Shown: positions 1 to 7,748, numbered from the stretch's first letter. The stretch: 13,718 bases of DNA from Clostridia bacterium (GCA_017530275.1 JAFXMP010000234.1:1-13718), one strand, 5' to 3'. Notes: a model not told the origin generated them from the sequence alone. Made by a program: numbers and translations.

Positions 1-2841
1 CAGGTTTTTATCCTGGGCTTTGCCTTCGATCACCGTGCCAATGGCGCCGACAGCCCCGGCCAGTTCGCCGTCTTCCTTGGCCAGACTGGAATAAAGGCCC
101 ATGATGTAGCCGTCCAGGGTGTCCTGATCCACGTCCAGGGCGGCAATCATTTCGGGCAGGGCTTCGTAGAGCGCAAAAGTCTCGGCCAGATTGGGATCGT
201 GGTAGGAGAACAGAAGCAGGCCTTCGTCCACCCAGTAGCTATGTCCAACGTCATAGGAACCCATCTGATCCCGCAGCACATGCATAAGGATCTGATCGTA
301 AACAAGGGAAGCAACGACTCTCAGAGACAGGTCGTTTTCTTCCAGCCCCAGGTCTTCCATGGAAGCGACGACGCAGTTGAACTGGATATTGGCGTCGATG
401 ACCAGCGCTTCCCGTTCAGAAGGAATGGGCAGATCGTAGGCCACGGGTTCCCGTTCCACATGACCCAGCTTCGCAAGGAAAGCGTCGGCCAGGGGACGGT
501 TCACGGCCGCGCTTTCTTCATTGCCTGCGAAAGCGGAAATGGCCCCCGCATTGTTGGCAAAGAACGCCTGAATGGCCTGGAACCGCTCCACCGCGGGCTG
601 GGGATCTTTCATCAGCTGGGCTTCCAGTTCTTCCAGGAAGGCATAGTATTCCAGTAAGTTCAAATAGCTGTAATAGCGGTAGAAGGAATTGTCCTTGGCA
701 AAACCACGTGCGAGCATAACGTTGTAGGCGCTGTTATTGATACTGCTGCGGACGGAAGCTTTCTGGGCCTGCACCCGCTCCAGCAGCTTCTGGGTATCGG
801 TAAACTGGGTATGGAACAGCAATTCCTCCATCAGGTCATAGCCCGCGGCCCAATCCGCGTCCAGGGCGTACCAATCTGCGATCAGGTAGGGATGGACGGA
901 GCCGTCCGCCATCTTGTTCACAGAAACGCCGATGGTTTTATTGTACAGGTAGCGGGAGATCAGTACGTCCAATTCTTCCTTAGTGTGGGCGTCGGTGTCC
1001 AGGTTCCCCAGCAGCTGGATGAACAGGCGCATCCAGTGGATGTCCTCCTGGGGCAGGGTGGCCGCGTCCAGATACAGGGCGGCATAGCCGATACCGTCCA
1101 CCCCGGCACTTACGTCGATGCGGCGAATGCCGTCTTCTCCCGTCACATCACTGACGGGGTATACCCGGATTTCCTCCGGCAGGCTTTCCACGGTCACGGC
1201 TTTGATCTGGGCCATCATTTCCGTGGTATCTTCGACGGCGGGCTCCGCGTGGGTCATGTCGATGATGGCCTGAAGCTCTTCTTCGGTCATCTGCGCCTTG
1301 ATCTGCTGAAGGTATTCCGCCAGGGCCGCGTCGTGGACTTCCTTCAGGCCGGGGGCGGGATAGGTGGTGGTCAGGGTGTACAGTTCCTGATCCATCAGCC
1401 AATCGGCGATAGCCGCTTTGTACAGGCCCTGCTGGTTTTCCTCGTCGATGTTTTCCAGCGCGGCGACTCCCTCCACATAGTCAAAGGGATTGCCGGTCAC
1501 CACATAATTGTAAGACAGATTGGTGATTACGCCATCCACGGGATTGCCGTCTTCAGGGGCCAGCTTGGTGGCGATGTTCAGGGCGGTCATGATAGCGTCC
1601 ACCATGTCCTGGGCAAAGCCGGTTTCCGCGATTTCCCGCAGGGAAGCGTCCACCGTTTCCTTGAACAGTTCCGCGTCGCCCCGGTTCACGTTGGCGGCAA
1701 CGACCACGATGGCGTCATCCGGCGCGGCCACTTCACGGCCAATGCTGAAGGCGCCGGTGGGGAACGCTTTGAGCAGGTTCTGCATCAGCAGGGAGGAGTT
1801 GGTATCCAGGAGCGTGCACAGGTGATCCACGATCTCCTCCTGCTCCAGGTTCTCCCGCAGGCCGGGGCAGACGATGTAGTAATAGATATAGGTTTGGTTC
1901 GCCGTATCCGTGCCCTCGGCCATGGGGTAGGGGCATTCGGTAATCACGGGTTCCGTGATGCGGGTATAGTTCGCGTCCACATACTGGAAATCGGACTTCT
2001 CATAGCGGGAGAAGGTCTCGTCCAGCAGGGCCAGGAACGCGGCGTAATCGTCCAGACGGCCGTACAGGTACGCCGTGCAGTTGGTGGGATGATAGAACAT
2101 GTCGTGATAGGCCAGCAGGGCTTCATAGGTCATATCAGGGATGTAATCCGGTGTACCGCCCTCGTTGTAGCTCAGAGCGGAGCCGGGGAAGGTGACTTTG
2201 TTGGCGTTTTGTAGGGCGGCGCGGCCCAGGGTATAAGCCCCTTGCATTTCGGAATAGACCGTGCCCGCCAGGGTCAGTTCGCTGTCCATGTCCTCCAGGC
2301 TGTAGCGCCAGGCCTCCGTGCGGTAGATGCTTTCGTCCTTCATGATCAGCGGCTCGAAGCACAGGCTGATGTAGAAATCGGCCAAATGGAGCAGCTGTTC
2401 CTCCGACAGGGAGGCCACGGGGTAGCAGGTCATGGCGTCCATGGTGTAGGCGTTCATGTAGGTTGTGTAGGTCTGAGCGGCCACGTTGTACCAAATGGAG
2501 GTGGCGGGATACTTATCCGAGCAAGACGTGGTGGCGTGTTCAAACACATGGGGCATCCCTGTATCGTCCAGGGGCCGGGTGGCGAAGGTCAGCTGGAACG
2601 CCCGGTTGGTGTCCTCATTGGCGATGTAAATCGCCCTCGCGCCGGTCTTCTGGTGCTCAAACAGCACGATCTGGGCGCCGATCAGGGGAAATTCCCGGAT
2701 CTCTTTGGCTTCAAAGCCGTAGATCACGTCGCCCACTTGGGGCAGAGCGGCGCCGTTTTCAATCGGCAGCGCCTCCGCCAGGGCGGGCATGACGCTGAAC
2801 GCCATGATCAGGACAAGAAAAAGGGAAAAAAGTCTCTTCAT
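1..2841 (-). CDS. Exported M16 family metallopeptidase, presequence-protease (PreP/Cym1) type; 3' end outside window
   Basis: Zinc peptidase of the inverzincin type that degrades short unfolded peptides. The frame is open from the ATG at 2841 to the window edge: 947 codons, close to the roughly 970-1000 residues usual for the family, so only the end is missing. Residues 1-22 form a signal peptide (MKRLFSLFLV..., cleavage after PALA), so the enzyme acts outside the membrane. The zinc site is complete: HVFEH at H98-E101-H102 and the distal ligand E198 in YSEMQG. The 96-residue spacing from second His to Glu equals that of plant PreP. The region between contains the family-typical TCYPVAS and EAWRY. 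In the C-terminal half, R857 and Y863 (LRDQMGSY) have the spacing of the PreP substrate-binding Arg/Tyr pair, followed by SYHDPNL. The start is supported by AGGAGG seven bases upstream and a promoter. No internal stop or frameshift was seen. Substrate in vivo is unknown. Confidence 0.93.
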   Translation of the reverse strand, partial: MKRLFSLFLVLIMAFSVMPALAEALPIENGAALPQVGDVIYGFEAKEIREFPLIGAQIVLFEHQKTGARAIYIANEDTNRAFQLTFATRPLDDTGMPHVFEHATTSCSDKYPATSIWYNVAAQTYTTYMNAYTMDAMTCYPVASLSEEQLLHLADFYISLCFEPLIMKDESIYRTEAWRYSLEDMDSELTLAGTVYSEMQGAYTLGRAALQNANKVTFPGSALSYNEGGTPDYIPDMTYEALLAYHDMFYHPTNCTAYLYGRLDDYAAFLALLDETFSRYEKSDFQYVDANYTRITEPVITECPYPMAEGTDTANQTYIYYYIVCPGLRENLEQEEIVDHLCTLLDTNSSLLMQNLLKAFPTGAFSIGREVAAPDDAIVVVAANVNRGDAELFKETVDASLREIAETGFAQDMVDAIMTALNIATKLAPEDGNPVDGVITNLSYNYVVTGNPFDYVEGVAALENIDEENQQGLYKAAIADWLMDQELYTLTTTYPAPGLKEVHDAALAEYLQQIKAQMTEEELQAIIDMTHAEPAVEDTTEMMAQIKAVTVESLPEEIRVYPVSDVTGEDGIRRIDVSAGVDGIGYAALYLDAATLPQEDIHWMRLFIQLLGNLDTDAHTKEELDVLISRYLYNKTIGVSVNKMADGSVHPYLIADWYALDADWAAGYDLMEELLFHTQFTDTQKLLERVQAQKASVRSSINNSAYNVMLARGFAKDNSFYRYYSYLNLLEYYAFLEELEAQLMKDPQPAVERFQAIQAFFANNAGAISAFAGNEESAAVNRPLADAFLAKLGHVEREPVAYDLPIPSEREALVIDANIQFNCVVASMEDLGLEENDLSLRVVASLVYDQILMHVLRDQMGSYDVGHSYWVDEGLLLFSYHDPNLAETFALYEALPEMIAALDVDQDTLDGYIMGLYSSLAKEDGELAGAVGAIGTVIEGKAQDKNL

Positions 2842-2874
2842 GGGTTATCCTCCTAAAATGGAATAGATAAAAAA

Positions 2875-2903
2875 ATTATAACACGAATTGGTTAAAATGT
2901 CAC
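2875..2903 (-). promoter_or_regulatory. Sigma-A type promoter of the M16 peptidase gene
   Basis: On the minus strand GTGACA (2903-2898) is followed after exactly 17 bases by TATAAT (2880-2875). The -35 box matches consensus at five of six positions and the -10 box at all six. It lies about 35 bases upstream of the ATG at 2841. The octamer AATTCGTG occurs twice here, once overlapping the -35 box and once immediately upstream of the -10 box. Confidence 0.75.
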
Positions 2904-2908
2904 GAATT
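2882..2908. repeat. Direct repeat CACGAATT inside the M16 promoter
   Basis: CACGAATT occurs at 2882-2889 and 2901-2908, 19 bases apart start to start, about two helical turns. On the transcribed minus strand the copies read AATTCGTG and sit against the -35 and -10 boxes. This arrangement is what a dimeric transcription factor binding one DNA face would need. No known regulator motif was recognised, so a regulatory role is inferred only. Confidence 0.4.
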
Positions 2909-2932
2909 TTGAAAAAAGAAGCGATAAAAGGG

Positions 2933-2961
2933 TTTCCAAAAGCCGGTTCTTGGGGTAAAAT
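2933..2961 (+). promoter_or_regulatory. Probable promoter of the DHH phosphoesterase operon
   Basis: TTTCCA (2933-2938, four of six matches to TTGACA), a 17-base spacer and TAAAAT (2956-2961, five of six matches to TATAAT) lie about 35 bases before the chosen start at 2996. It is divergent from the M16 promoter. It would make any start upstream of 2960 in the same frame untranscribed, which supports the internal start. Confidence 0.5.
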
Positions 2962-2995
2962 GAGAAAAAGCAAACGAAAGAACGGTGAAGAGACG

Positions 2996-3937
2996 ATGTT
3001 TGAAGCCGTCAGAAAAGCCATAGAGGAACACGAAACGGTAATCATTCACCGCCATGCCACCCCGGATGGGGACGCCCTGGGAAGTCAGGCGGGACTAAAG
3101 CACCTGATCAGGGAAAACTATCCTGGTAAGCAGGTATACGCGGTCGGTGATGGGGCCGGGCGCTACGCCTTCATGACGGATTCGGTGATGGATGAAGTGC
3201 CGGATAAAGCCTATGAAAACGCCCTGGCCATCGTGCTGGACACTTCGGGACGGAACCTGATCAGCGACAGCCGCTTTGAAACGGCGAAAACCACTGCCCG
3301 CATCGATCATCATTTGTTCATTGAGCAAATCTGCCAGATCGAAGCCATTGACAGCAGTTTTGAAAGCTGCTGCGGCCTGATCGCATCCATGGCGCTGGAA
3401 TGCGGCTGGCACATGCCGCCTTTGGCAGCACAATCCCTGTTTACTGGCATGGTGACGGATTCGGGCCGGTTCCGGTACGATTCCGCCACTGCCCGCACCT
3501 TCCATTTAGCTGCGTATCTTTTGGAGCAAGGCATCGATATCAGCGAAATCTACCGGCAGCTGTACGCCGCCGATCTGGAGCAGCTTAAGCTTCGGGCCGC
3601 TTTCACACAAAAAATCAAATTGACGGAGCACGGCGTGGCTTACATTTACACCACCCGGGAGGAAATGGCGGAGATCAAATCCGACCTGTTTTCCATTTCC
3701 CGAGGCATGGTGAGCCTGATGAACGATATAAAGGATGTGGATATCTGGGTGAATTTTACGGAAGCGGAGCAGGGCGTGCTGTGCGAGCTGCGATCCAGCC
3801 GGTACAATATCAACCCCATCGCGGTGAAGTACGGCGGCGGCGGCCATATGAAGGCCAGCGGCGCGACGGTACGGAACCGGGAGGAAGCCATGCGGATGCT
3901 TTCCGATCTGGACCAAATGGCGGAGGAAAACCGATGA
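2996..3937 (+). CDS. DHH/DHHA1 phosphoesterase, NrnA-like (nanoRNase/pAp phosphatase family), first copy
   Basis: Cytoplasmic metal-dependent phosphoesterase of 313 residues, the usual NrnA length. NrnA enzymes clear 2-5 nt RNA and can dephosphorylate pAp. Metal-site motifs are present: H20 with PDGDALGS (D24, D26), D82 in VLDTSG, the DHH signature RIDHH (D104-H106) and D155 in MVTDSGRF. The C-terminal DHHA1 substrate-binding motif is YGGGGHMKASGA (279-290). The frame is open from 2888, but the residues before M37 of that longer frame are lysine-rich and unlike the family, and a promoter lies inside them, so ATG 2996 is preferred; its ribosome site is weak (GGTGAAGAG). Its TGA overlaps the next ATG (ATGA), implying translational coupling. 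Exact substrate (RNA, DNA oligomers, pAp or cyclic dinucleotide product) cannot be read from sequence. Confidence 0.9.
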   Translation: MFEAVRKAIEEHETVIIHRHATPDGDALGSQAGLKHLIRENYPGKQVYAVGDGAGRYAFMTDSVMDEVPDKAYENALAIVLDTSGRNLISDSRFETAKTTARIDHHLFIEQICQIEAIDSSFESCCGLIASMALECGWHMPPLAAQSLFTGMVTDSGRFRYDSATARTFHLAAYLLEQGIDISEIYRQLYAADLEQLKLRAAFTQKIKLTEHGVAYIYTTREEMAEIKSDLFSISRGMVSLMNDIKDVDIWVNFTEAEQGVLCELRSSRYNINPIAVKYGGGGHMKASGATVRNREEAMRMLSDLDQMAEENR

Positions 3938-4920
3938 ACGAAGCAATCAAGAAAGCGATCCTGGATAAAATCAAGGAATACAAAAGGATCATGCTGTTCC
4001 GCCATATCCGCATGGACGGGGACTGCATGGGGGCCAGCAAGGGCTTAAAGGAACTGCTGAAAGCCACCTTCCCGGAGAAGGAAATCTTGCTGGTGGACGG
4101 TCAGCATTCGGATTATCTGGCGTTCCTGGGCGAGGACGACGGCCCCGTGCCTGATGAAACCTATCGGGACGCCCTGGCCATCGTGGTGGACACTTCCCAG
4201 CGGGACAGGATATCCAATCAGAAATACGCCCTGTGCCGGGAAGTGATCAAAATCGATCACCATATCGAAACAGACCCTTACGGGGATTTGAACTGGGTGG
4301 AAGAAGATAGGTCCGCCGTGTGCGAAATGATCGCGGACCTGTATGTTTCCTTCCGGGACCAGTGGGTGCTGACCGCGCGGGCGGCCACCTTCATTTATCT
4401 TGGCATGGTCACCGATTCGGGCCGCTTCCGTTTCAGCAGCGTCACGGGGGACAGCATGCGCCTGGCGGGAGCGATGCTGGACGCGGGGGTGGATACGGAA
4501 ACGCTGTACGCCCAGCTCTACCTGATGGATTACGAGGCGGTGAAGTTCAAAGCCTTTGTGTACGAGCACATGAAGCGGACGGAAAACGGCGCAGCGTACA
4601 TCCATGTGACCGGGGACATGCGGCGGCAGTTCGGCCTGAGCACGGAGACAGCCAGCAGCGTGATTTCCTACCTGGAAAACATCAAGGGATGCCTGTGCTG
4701 GCTGGCCTTTATTGACAGCGACGATCCCAAGGAGGGCATCCGGGTGCGGCTGCGCAGCCGGTTCATGACCATCAATCAGGTGGCCGAACGCCATCACGGC
4801 GGCGGCCATGCCCGCGCCGCCGGGGCCACGGTGTACAGTGGGGAGGAAATGCTCGCCCTGATCCGGGAAGCGGACGAGGAAGCCCGGGAATACAAGGAAA
4901 GCCATCAGGGATGGCTGTAG
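3934..4920 (+). CDS. DHH/DHHA1 phosphoesterase, NrnA-like, second tandem copy
   Basis: 328-residue paralogue of the preceding gene, starting inside its stop codon (ATGA at 3934-3937), with GGAGG seven bases before the ATG. Motifs in the same order: H24 with MDGDCMGAS (D28, D30), D86 in VVDTSQ, IDHH (D108-H110), D161 in MVTDSGRF and the C-terminal HHGGGHARAAGA (287-298). The shared stretch around GMVTDSGRFR and the common order of motifs point to tandem duplication. Motif I differs from the first copy (DGDCMGA against DGDALGS), so substrate choice may have diverged, or the two may form a heterodimer. This gene ends in TAG (4918-4920) and the next in-frame stop is TGA at 4924-4926, which matters if TAG is read through in this organism. 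In that case two residues would be added. Confidence 0.9.
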   Translation: MNEAIKKAILDKIKEYKRIMLFRHIRMDGDCMGASKGLKELLKATFPEKEILLVDGQHSDYLAFLGEDDGPVPDETYRDALAIVVDTSQRDRISNQKYALCREVIKIDHHIETDPYGDLNWVEEDRSAVCEMIADLYVSFRDQWVLTARAATFIYLGMVTDSGRFRFSSVTGDSMRLAGAMLDAGVDTETLYAQLYLMDYEAVKFKAFVYEHMKRTENGAAYIHVTGDMRRQFGLSTETASSVISYLENIKGCLCWLAFIDSDDPKEGIRVRLRSRFMTINQVAERHHGGGHARAAGATVYSGEEMLALIREADEEAREYKESHQGWL

Positions 4921-4984
4921 AAATGACAATTGAAGCGTAAAAATGTATCGTTTGCCGGTTTTCTATGGCTTTCTCTCTTGAATA

Positions 4985-4993
4985 TGCTATCAT
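4985..4993 (+). promoter_or_regulatory. Possible extended -10 promoter element before the DUF4003 gene
   Basis: TGC followed by TATCAT (4988-4993) fits an extended -10 element 32 bases upstream of the start at 5025. No good -35 hexamer is seen, as is common with extended -10 promoters. The -10 box lies in a perfect 10-base palindrome TATCATGATA (4988-4997), a possible repressor site. No terminator separates this gene from the DHH pair, so it may also be transcribed from the upstream promoter. Confidence 0.35.
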
Positions 4994-5024
4994 GATACTA
5001 CCGCGAGAACAAGGAGGCATGACC

Positions 5025-6008
5025 ATGAAAGCGGAACTGCAAGCCCTGTGTGATCTGTTCATTGCCAACCGGGATATCGCCCGGCAGGCGTTCAAATGGG
5101 ACTCGGACGCCGTGCATCCCCTGTGCGCCAATATCTTTTGCAGCCGGGGCATGACCATGGATATAGACAGGCTCCAGCAATGCAGGGAAATCATCAATAA
5201 CCAGACCGGCATCCTTTCCAACTTCCGGGGAAACCTGCGGCCAGCGCTGGCTGCCATGCTGGCGGCGGGGGAGAGGCCGGAGGAAAAGATGAGCCAGGCG
5301 CTGGAGAACTACCGGATTTTGAAACAGGATTTCTGGGGATCGGAATACCTGGCCATGGTGGCCTTCCTGCTGACGGATATCGCCGACACGTTTCAGGTGG
5401 AGGAAAAAGCGGGCCGGGGCAAAACCATCTATCAGCGGATGAAGAAGGAGCATCCCTTCCTCACATCCTCAGAGGACAGCGTGTTTGCCGTGATGATGGC
5501 CTTTTCCGAGAAAACGGACGACGCGCTGATCGCGGACATGGAAGCCTGCTATCAGGGCCTAAAGACCAGGTTTTTCATCGGCAACAGCTTGCAGACGGTT
5601 TCTCACGTGCTGGCCATGGCCGACAGCGACCCCGCGGAAAAAGTGGATCGGGTGATCCAGTTGTACGAATCCCTGCGGAACGCGGGCGTGAAATATAGCC
5701 GGGATTACGAATTGGCCACCCTGGCGGCTTTAGCGGCTATGGACGTTGATCTTCCCACGATCACCGCGGAAATCTGCGAGGTAGACGAGTTCCTTTCCAG
5801 CCAGAAGGGCTATGGCTTCTTTGGCCCCGGCAAAGGCGTCCGCGCCATGCACGCGGCCATGATCGTGTCCGATCAGTTCGCCACGCGGGATCAGGTGGAC
5901 ACCGCCGCCATGGCAGGCACTTTAGCCATGATCATCGCCCAGCAAATGGCTATGATCGCCGTCATGGCGAGTGCCAGCGCTTCGGCTGCCTCGTCCAGCA
6001 GTCATTGA
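5025..6008 (+). CDS. DUF4003-type protein of unknown function
   Basis: 327-residue mostly helical protein. I recognise the DUF4003 pattern from Bacillota: FSNFRGNLRPALAAML (about 65-80), a central KKEHPFLTSSEDSVFA (about 140-155), YELATLAALA and VDEFLSSQKGYGFFG, then a hydrophobic stretch rich in Met and Ala, ending in a Ser/Ala tail (ASASASAASSSSH). It has no signal peptide and no catalytic motif that I can name. The family's role is unknown. AAGGAGG at 5011-5017 with a seven-base spacer selects ATG 5025 over the in-frame ATG at 5019, which would leave one base of spacing. It stands 104 bases after the DHH pair on the same strand. A strong hairpin terminator follows. Confidence 0.8.
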   Translation: MKAELQALCDLFIANRDIARQAFKWDSDAVHPLCANIFCSRGMTMDIDRLQQCREIINNQTGILSNFRGNLRPALAAMLAAGERPEEKMSQALENYRILKQDFWGSEYLAMVAFLLTDIADTFQVEEKAGRGKTIYQRMKKEHPFLTSSEDSVFAVMMAFSEKTDDALIADMEACYQGLKTRFFIGNSLQTVSHVLAMADSDPAEKVDRVIQLYESLRNAGVKYSRDYELATLAALAAMDVDLPTITAEICEVDEFLSSQKGYGFFGPGKGVRAMHAAMIVSDQFATRDQVDTAAMAGTLAMIIAQQMAMIAVMASASASAASSSSH

Positions 6009-6016
6009 TCGGTTTA

Positions 6017-6064
6017 TTTCAAACGAAAAAGGACCGCGCGAAGCGGCCCTTTTTTCGTTTGAAA
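6017..6064. terminator. Long bidirectional rho-independent terminator between convergent genes
   Basis: Arms at 6017-6037 and 6043-6064 pair almost perfectly (one bulged base and one mismatch) around the loop GCGAA. The GC-rich core CCGC/GCGG is flanked by A-run and T-run arms, so the plus strand ends in TTTTTT after the core (6050-6055) and the minus-strand transcript also gains a T-run (complement of 6026-6030). It sits nine bases after the DUF4003 stop and eight bases from the stop of the convergent OB-fold gene, so it can end both transcripts. Confidence 0.9.
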
Positions 6065-6071
6065 AGCTGGC

Positions 6072-7727
6072 TTATTCCTGGTTGAACAGGCTATAGAGCT
6101 CGTTGAACAGCGCGTTCCAATCCTCGTCGGTCATTTGCTGGTCTCCACCTTCGACGGAACGTTCGCCGCCATCGGCCGTATCGTTGGTGAACAAGCCGAC
6201 CACTTCGTTAAACAGCGCGTTCCAGTCTTCTTTGGTCATTTCCTGATCAGTGGTGGAACGTTCGCCGCCATCGGCTGTATCGCTAAAGAGCCCGGACAGT
6301 AGACCCATGAAATCGCCGCTTTCCCCGGATTCATCGCTGCCGAAGAGGCCGGAGAGGCTGTCCAGCAAGCCTGCGCCCTCGCCGGATGCATCGCTGCCAA
6401 ACAAGCCGGACAGGCTGTCCAGGAAACCAGCGCCTTCACCGGATTCGTCACCGCCAAACAAACCGGACAGGCTGTCCAGGAAACCAGTGCTTTCGCTGGA
6501 TGCTTCGCCGCCAAACAAGCCGGACAGGCCGTCCAGCAGGCCCGCGCCTTCGCCGGATGCTTCGCCGCCGAACAGGCCGGAGAGATCGCCCAGCAATCCT
6601 TCCAATTCGCCCAGGCCTTCGCCGCTGGTTTCCTTGCCGTTCAGCATGCCCAGCAGTCCGTTCAGGAGGCCTTCAAAATCTTCTTCCTTCGAGTCGCCCA
6701 GTTCTTCCAGCGCTCCGGCCAATTCTTCGATCTTCGCGTCCTGGATGCCCTTCACATAGGTGCAGCCCTTGTCGAATTCGATGGTGCCCTTGTAGTTCTT
6801 GATGGTGCCGGTGACGGTGATGATGTCGCCCTCGGCCAAATCTTCGCCGCCCACCAGACGGTAGCACTGGATGACGTGGGTATCCATCAGACCGGGCACG
6901 CCGATATTCACGGTGATGTTGCCGTAGTCAGGGCTGTAGGCGCTGAGGATAGCGGTAATGACGCCGGTCACGGTGGATTCATGGCTGAAAGCCGCGCCGT
7001 CTTCCAGGGTGTAGGCAAAGGCGGCTATGCGGCAGCTCTGGGCGTAGGCGGGATCAATGGTGTAGCAGCCCTTGTCAAATTCGATGGTGCCCTTGTAGTT
7101 CTTGATGGTGCCAAGCACGGTGATTTCGTCGCCTACCTGGAGGGAGGAGCCGCCCATGAGACGGTAGCACTGAATGGGCATATCGGCCAGGTCGCCCACC
7201 TGAATGTTCACGGTGACGTTGTCATACTGTTCGCTGTAAGCGGAGGGGATGGCCACGATGGTGCCGGTCAGCGCGACGGGAGCGGGCAGGGCCGCGCCGT
7301 CTTCCAGGGCGTAGGCCACGGCCACGATTTCTTCTTCCGTCATGACGTCCAAATTGATGGCGGCGGGCACGAAGCGGTCGAAGGAAATGGAGGATTCGTT
7401 GCCCGCGGCGTCCTTGACGGTGGCGGTCAGTTTGTAGGCCACTTCCTTGGTGTTGTTTTCGTCCACGTCGATCTTCACCATGCCGCTTTCCAGCCGGGTG
7501 ATGGCGATGGTGTCGGAATCGGTGGTCCATTCCACGGTGTAGGTTTCGGTGTCGCCGGGCACGGAGCCGATCAGTTCATAGTCCTTGGGGGTGGAGGCGG
7601 GCTTTTTCTTGTACATGAGGTTAATGTAGCTGCGGGCGTCCTTGAGGCCCTCGGTTTCGTCCGCCAGGGCAACGCAGGCGCTGAGCACCATGCACAGGGC
7701 CAGCACCAGGGCAATGATTTTCTTCAT
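6072..7727 (-). CDS. Secreted Ig-like/OB-fold protein with 19-residue tandem repeats
   Basis: 551 residues. The signal peptide is MKKIIALVLALCMVLSACVALA; VLSAC resembles a lipobox (C18), but ALA-DE is also a good signal peptidase I site, so anchoring is uncertain. Residues about 25-125 resemble an atrophied bacterial Ig-like domain. Two OB-fold-like repeats follow (about 151-221 and 252-322), each with LTGTI or VTGVI at its start, then QCYRL.GG, a GD.ITV strand and GTIKNYKGTIEFDKGC at its end. After a helical linker come five 19-residue Gly/Ser/Glu/Leu repeats (388-482, consensus like GEASGEGAGLLDSLSGLFG). Two copies of DTADGGERS...MT.EDWNALFNE complete the C-terminus (483-550). OB-folds of this kind often bind nucleic acid, but no binding residues can be assigned. 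It is last in the operon, 21 bases after the nuclease gene stop, with AAAGGAG upstream. Proposed role: extracellular binding partner of the nuclease (inference). Confidence 0.85.
   Translation of the reverse strand: MKKIIALVLALCMVLSACVALADETEGLKDARSYINLMYKKKPASTPKDYELIGSVPGDTETYTVEWTTDSDTIAITRLESGMVKIDVDENNTKEVAYKLTATVKDAAGNESSISFDRFVPAAINLDVMTEEEIVAVAYALEDGAALPAPVALTGTIVAIPSAYSEQYDNVTVNIQVGDLADMPIQCYRLMGGSSLQVGDEITVLGTIKNYKGTIEFDKGCYTIDPAYAQSCRIAAFAYTLEDGAAFSHESTVTGVITAILSAYSPDYGNITVNIGVPGLMDTHVIQCYRLVGGEDLAEGDIITVTGTIKNYKGTIEFDKGCTYVKGIQDAKIEELAGALEELGDSKEEDFEGLLNGLLGMLNGKETSGEGLGELEGLLGDLSGLFGGEASGEGAGLLDGLSGLFGGEASSESTGFLDSLSGLFGGDESGEGAGFLDSLSGLFGSDASGEGAGLLDSLSGLFGSDESGESGDFMGLLSGLFSDTADGGERSTTDQEMTKEDWNALFNEVVGLFTNDTADGGERSVEGGDQQMTDEDWNALFNELYSLFNQE
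6078..6281 (-). repeat. Duplicated C-terminal module, DTADGGERS...EDWNALFNE
   Basis: The end of the OB-fold protein consists of two related modules, residues 483-515 (DNA 6183-6281) and 516-550 (DNA 6078-6182). Each begins DTADGGERS and ends with a predicted amphipathic helix: MTKEDWNALFNEVVGLF in the first, MTDEDWNALFNELYSLF in the second. The helical half is the better conserved part, which suggests a binding helix on a flexible stalk. Confidence 0.85.
6282..6566 (-). repeat. Five 57-bp tandem coding repeats (19 residues each)
   Basis: Five consecutive units of exactly 19 codons (residues 388-406, 407-425, 426-444, 445-463, 464-482) share the pattern [GS][ED][AE]SGEG.G.LD.LSGLFG. A degenerate, longer unit precedes them (TSGEGLGELEGLLGDLSGLFG, about 367-387, 21 residues). 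Codon-level similarity indicates recent slippage or unequal crossing-over. Copy number is likely to vary between strains. Confidence 0.9.
6762..7112 (-). repeat. Near-identical 48-bp direct repeat joining the two OB-fold copies
   Basis: The 48 bases at 6762-6809 and at 7065-7112 differ at one position only (G against A). They encode the shared GTIKNYKGTIEFDKGC block. This is far closer than the rest of the two domains, pointing to recent gene conversion or duplication, or strong constraint on this block. Confidence 0.85.
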
Positions 7728-7748
7728 GATTGCAATCTCCTTTTATGA

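Noticed and set aside
811..2214. A 467-codon open frame on the plus strand
   Set aside because: It lies opposite the M16 peptidase, whose frame has the complete zinc site; the composition is Gly/His/Gln/Val-rich shadow sequence.
2888..2995. A longer N-terminus for the first DHH gene starting at 2888
   Set aside because: The extra 36 residues are lysine-rich and unlike the family, and the likely promoter boxes (2933-2961) lie within them.
6250..6759. A Ser/Pro-rich open frame with regular repeats on the plus strand
   Set aside because: The repeat pattern is the antisense image of the 57-bp repeats in the OB-fold protein gene.
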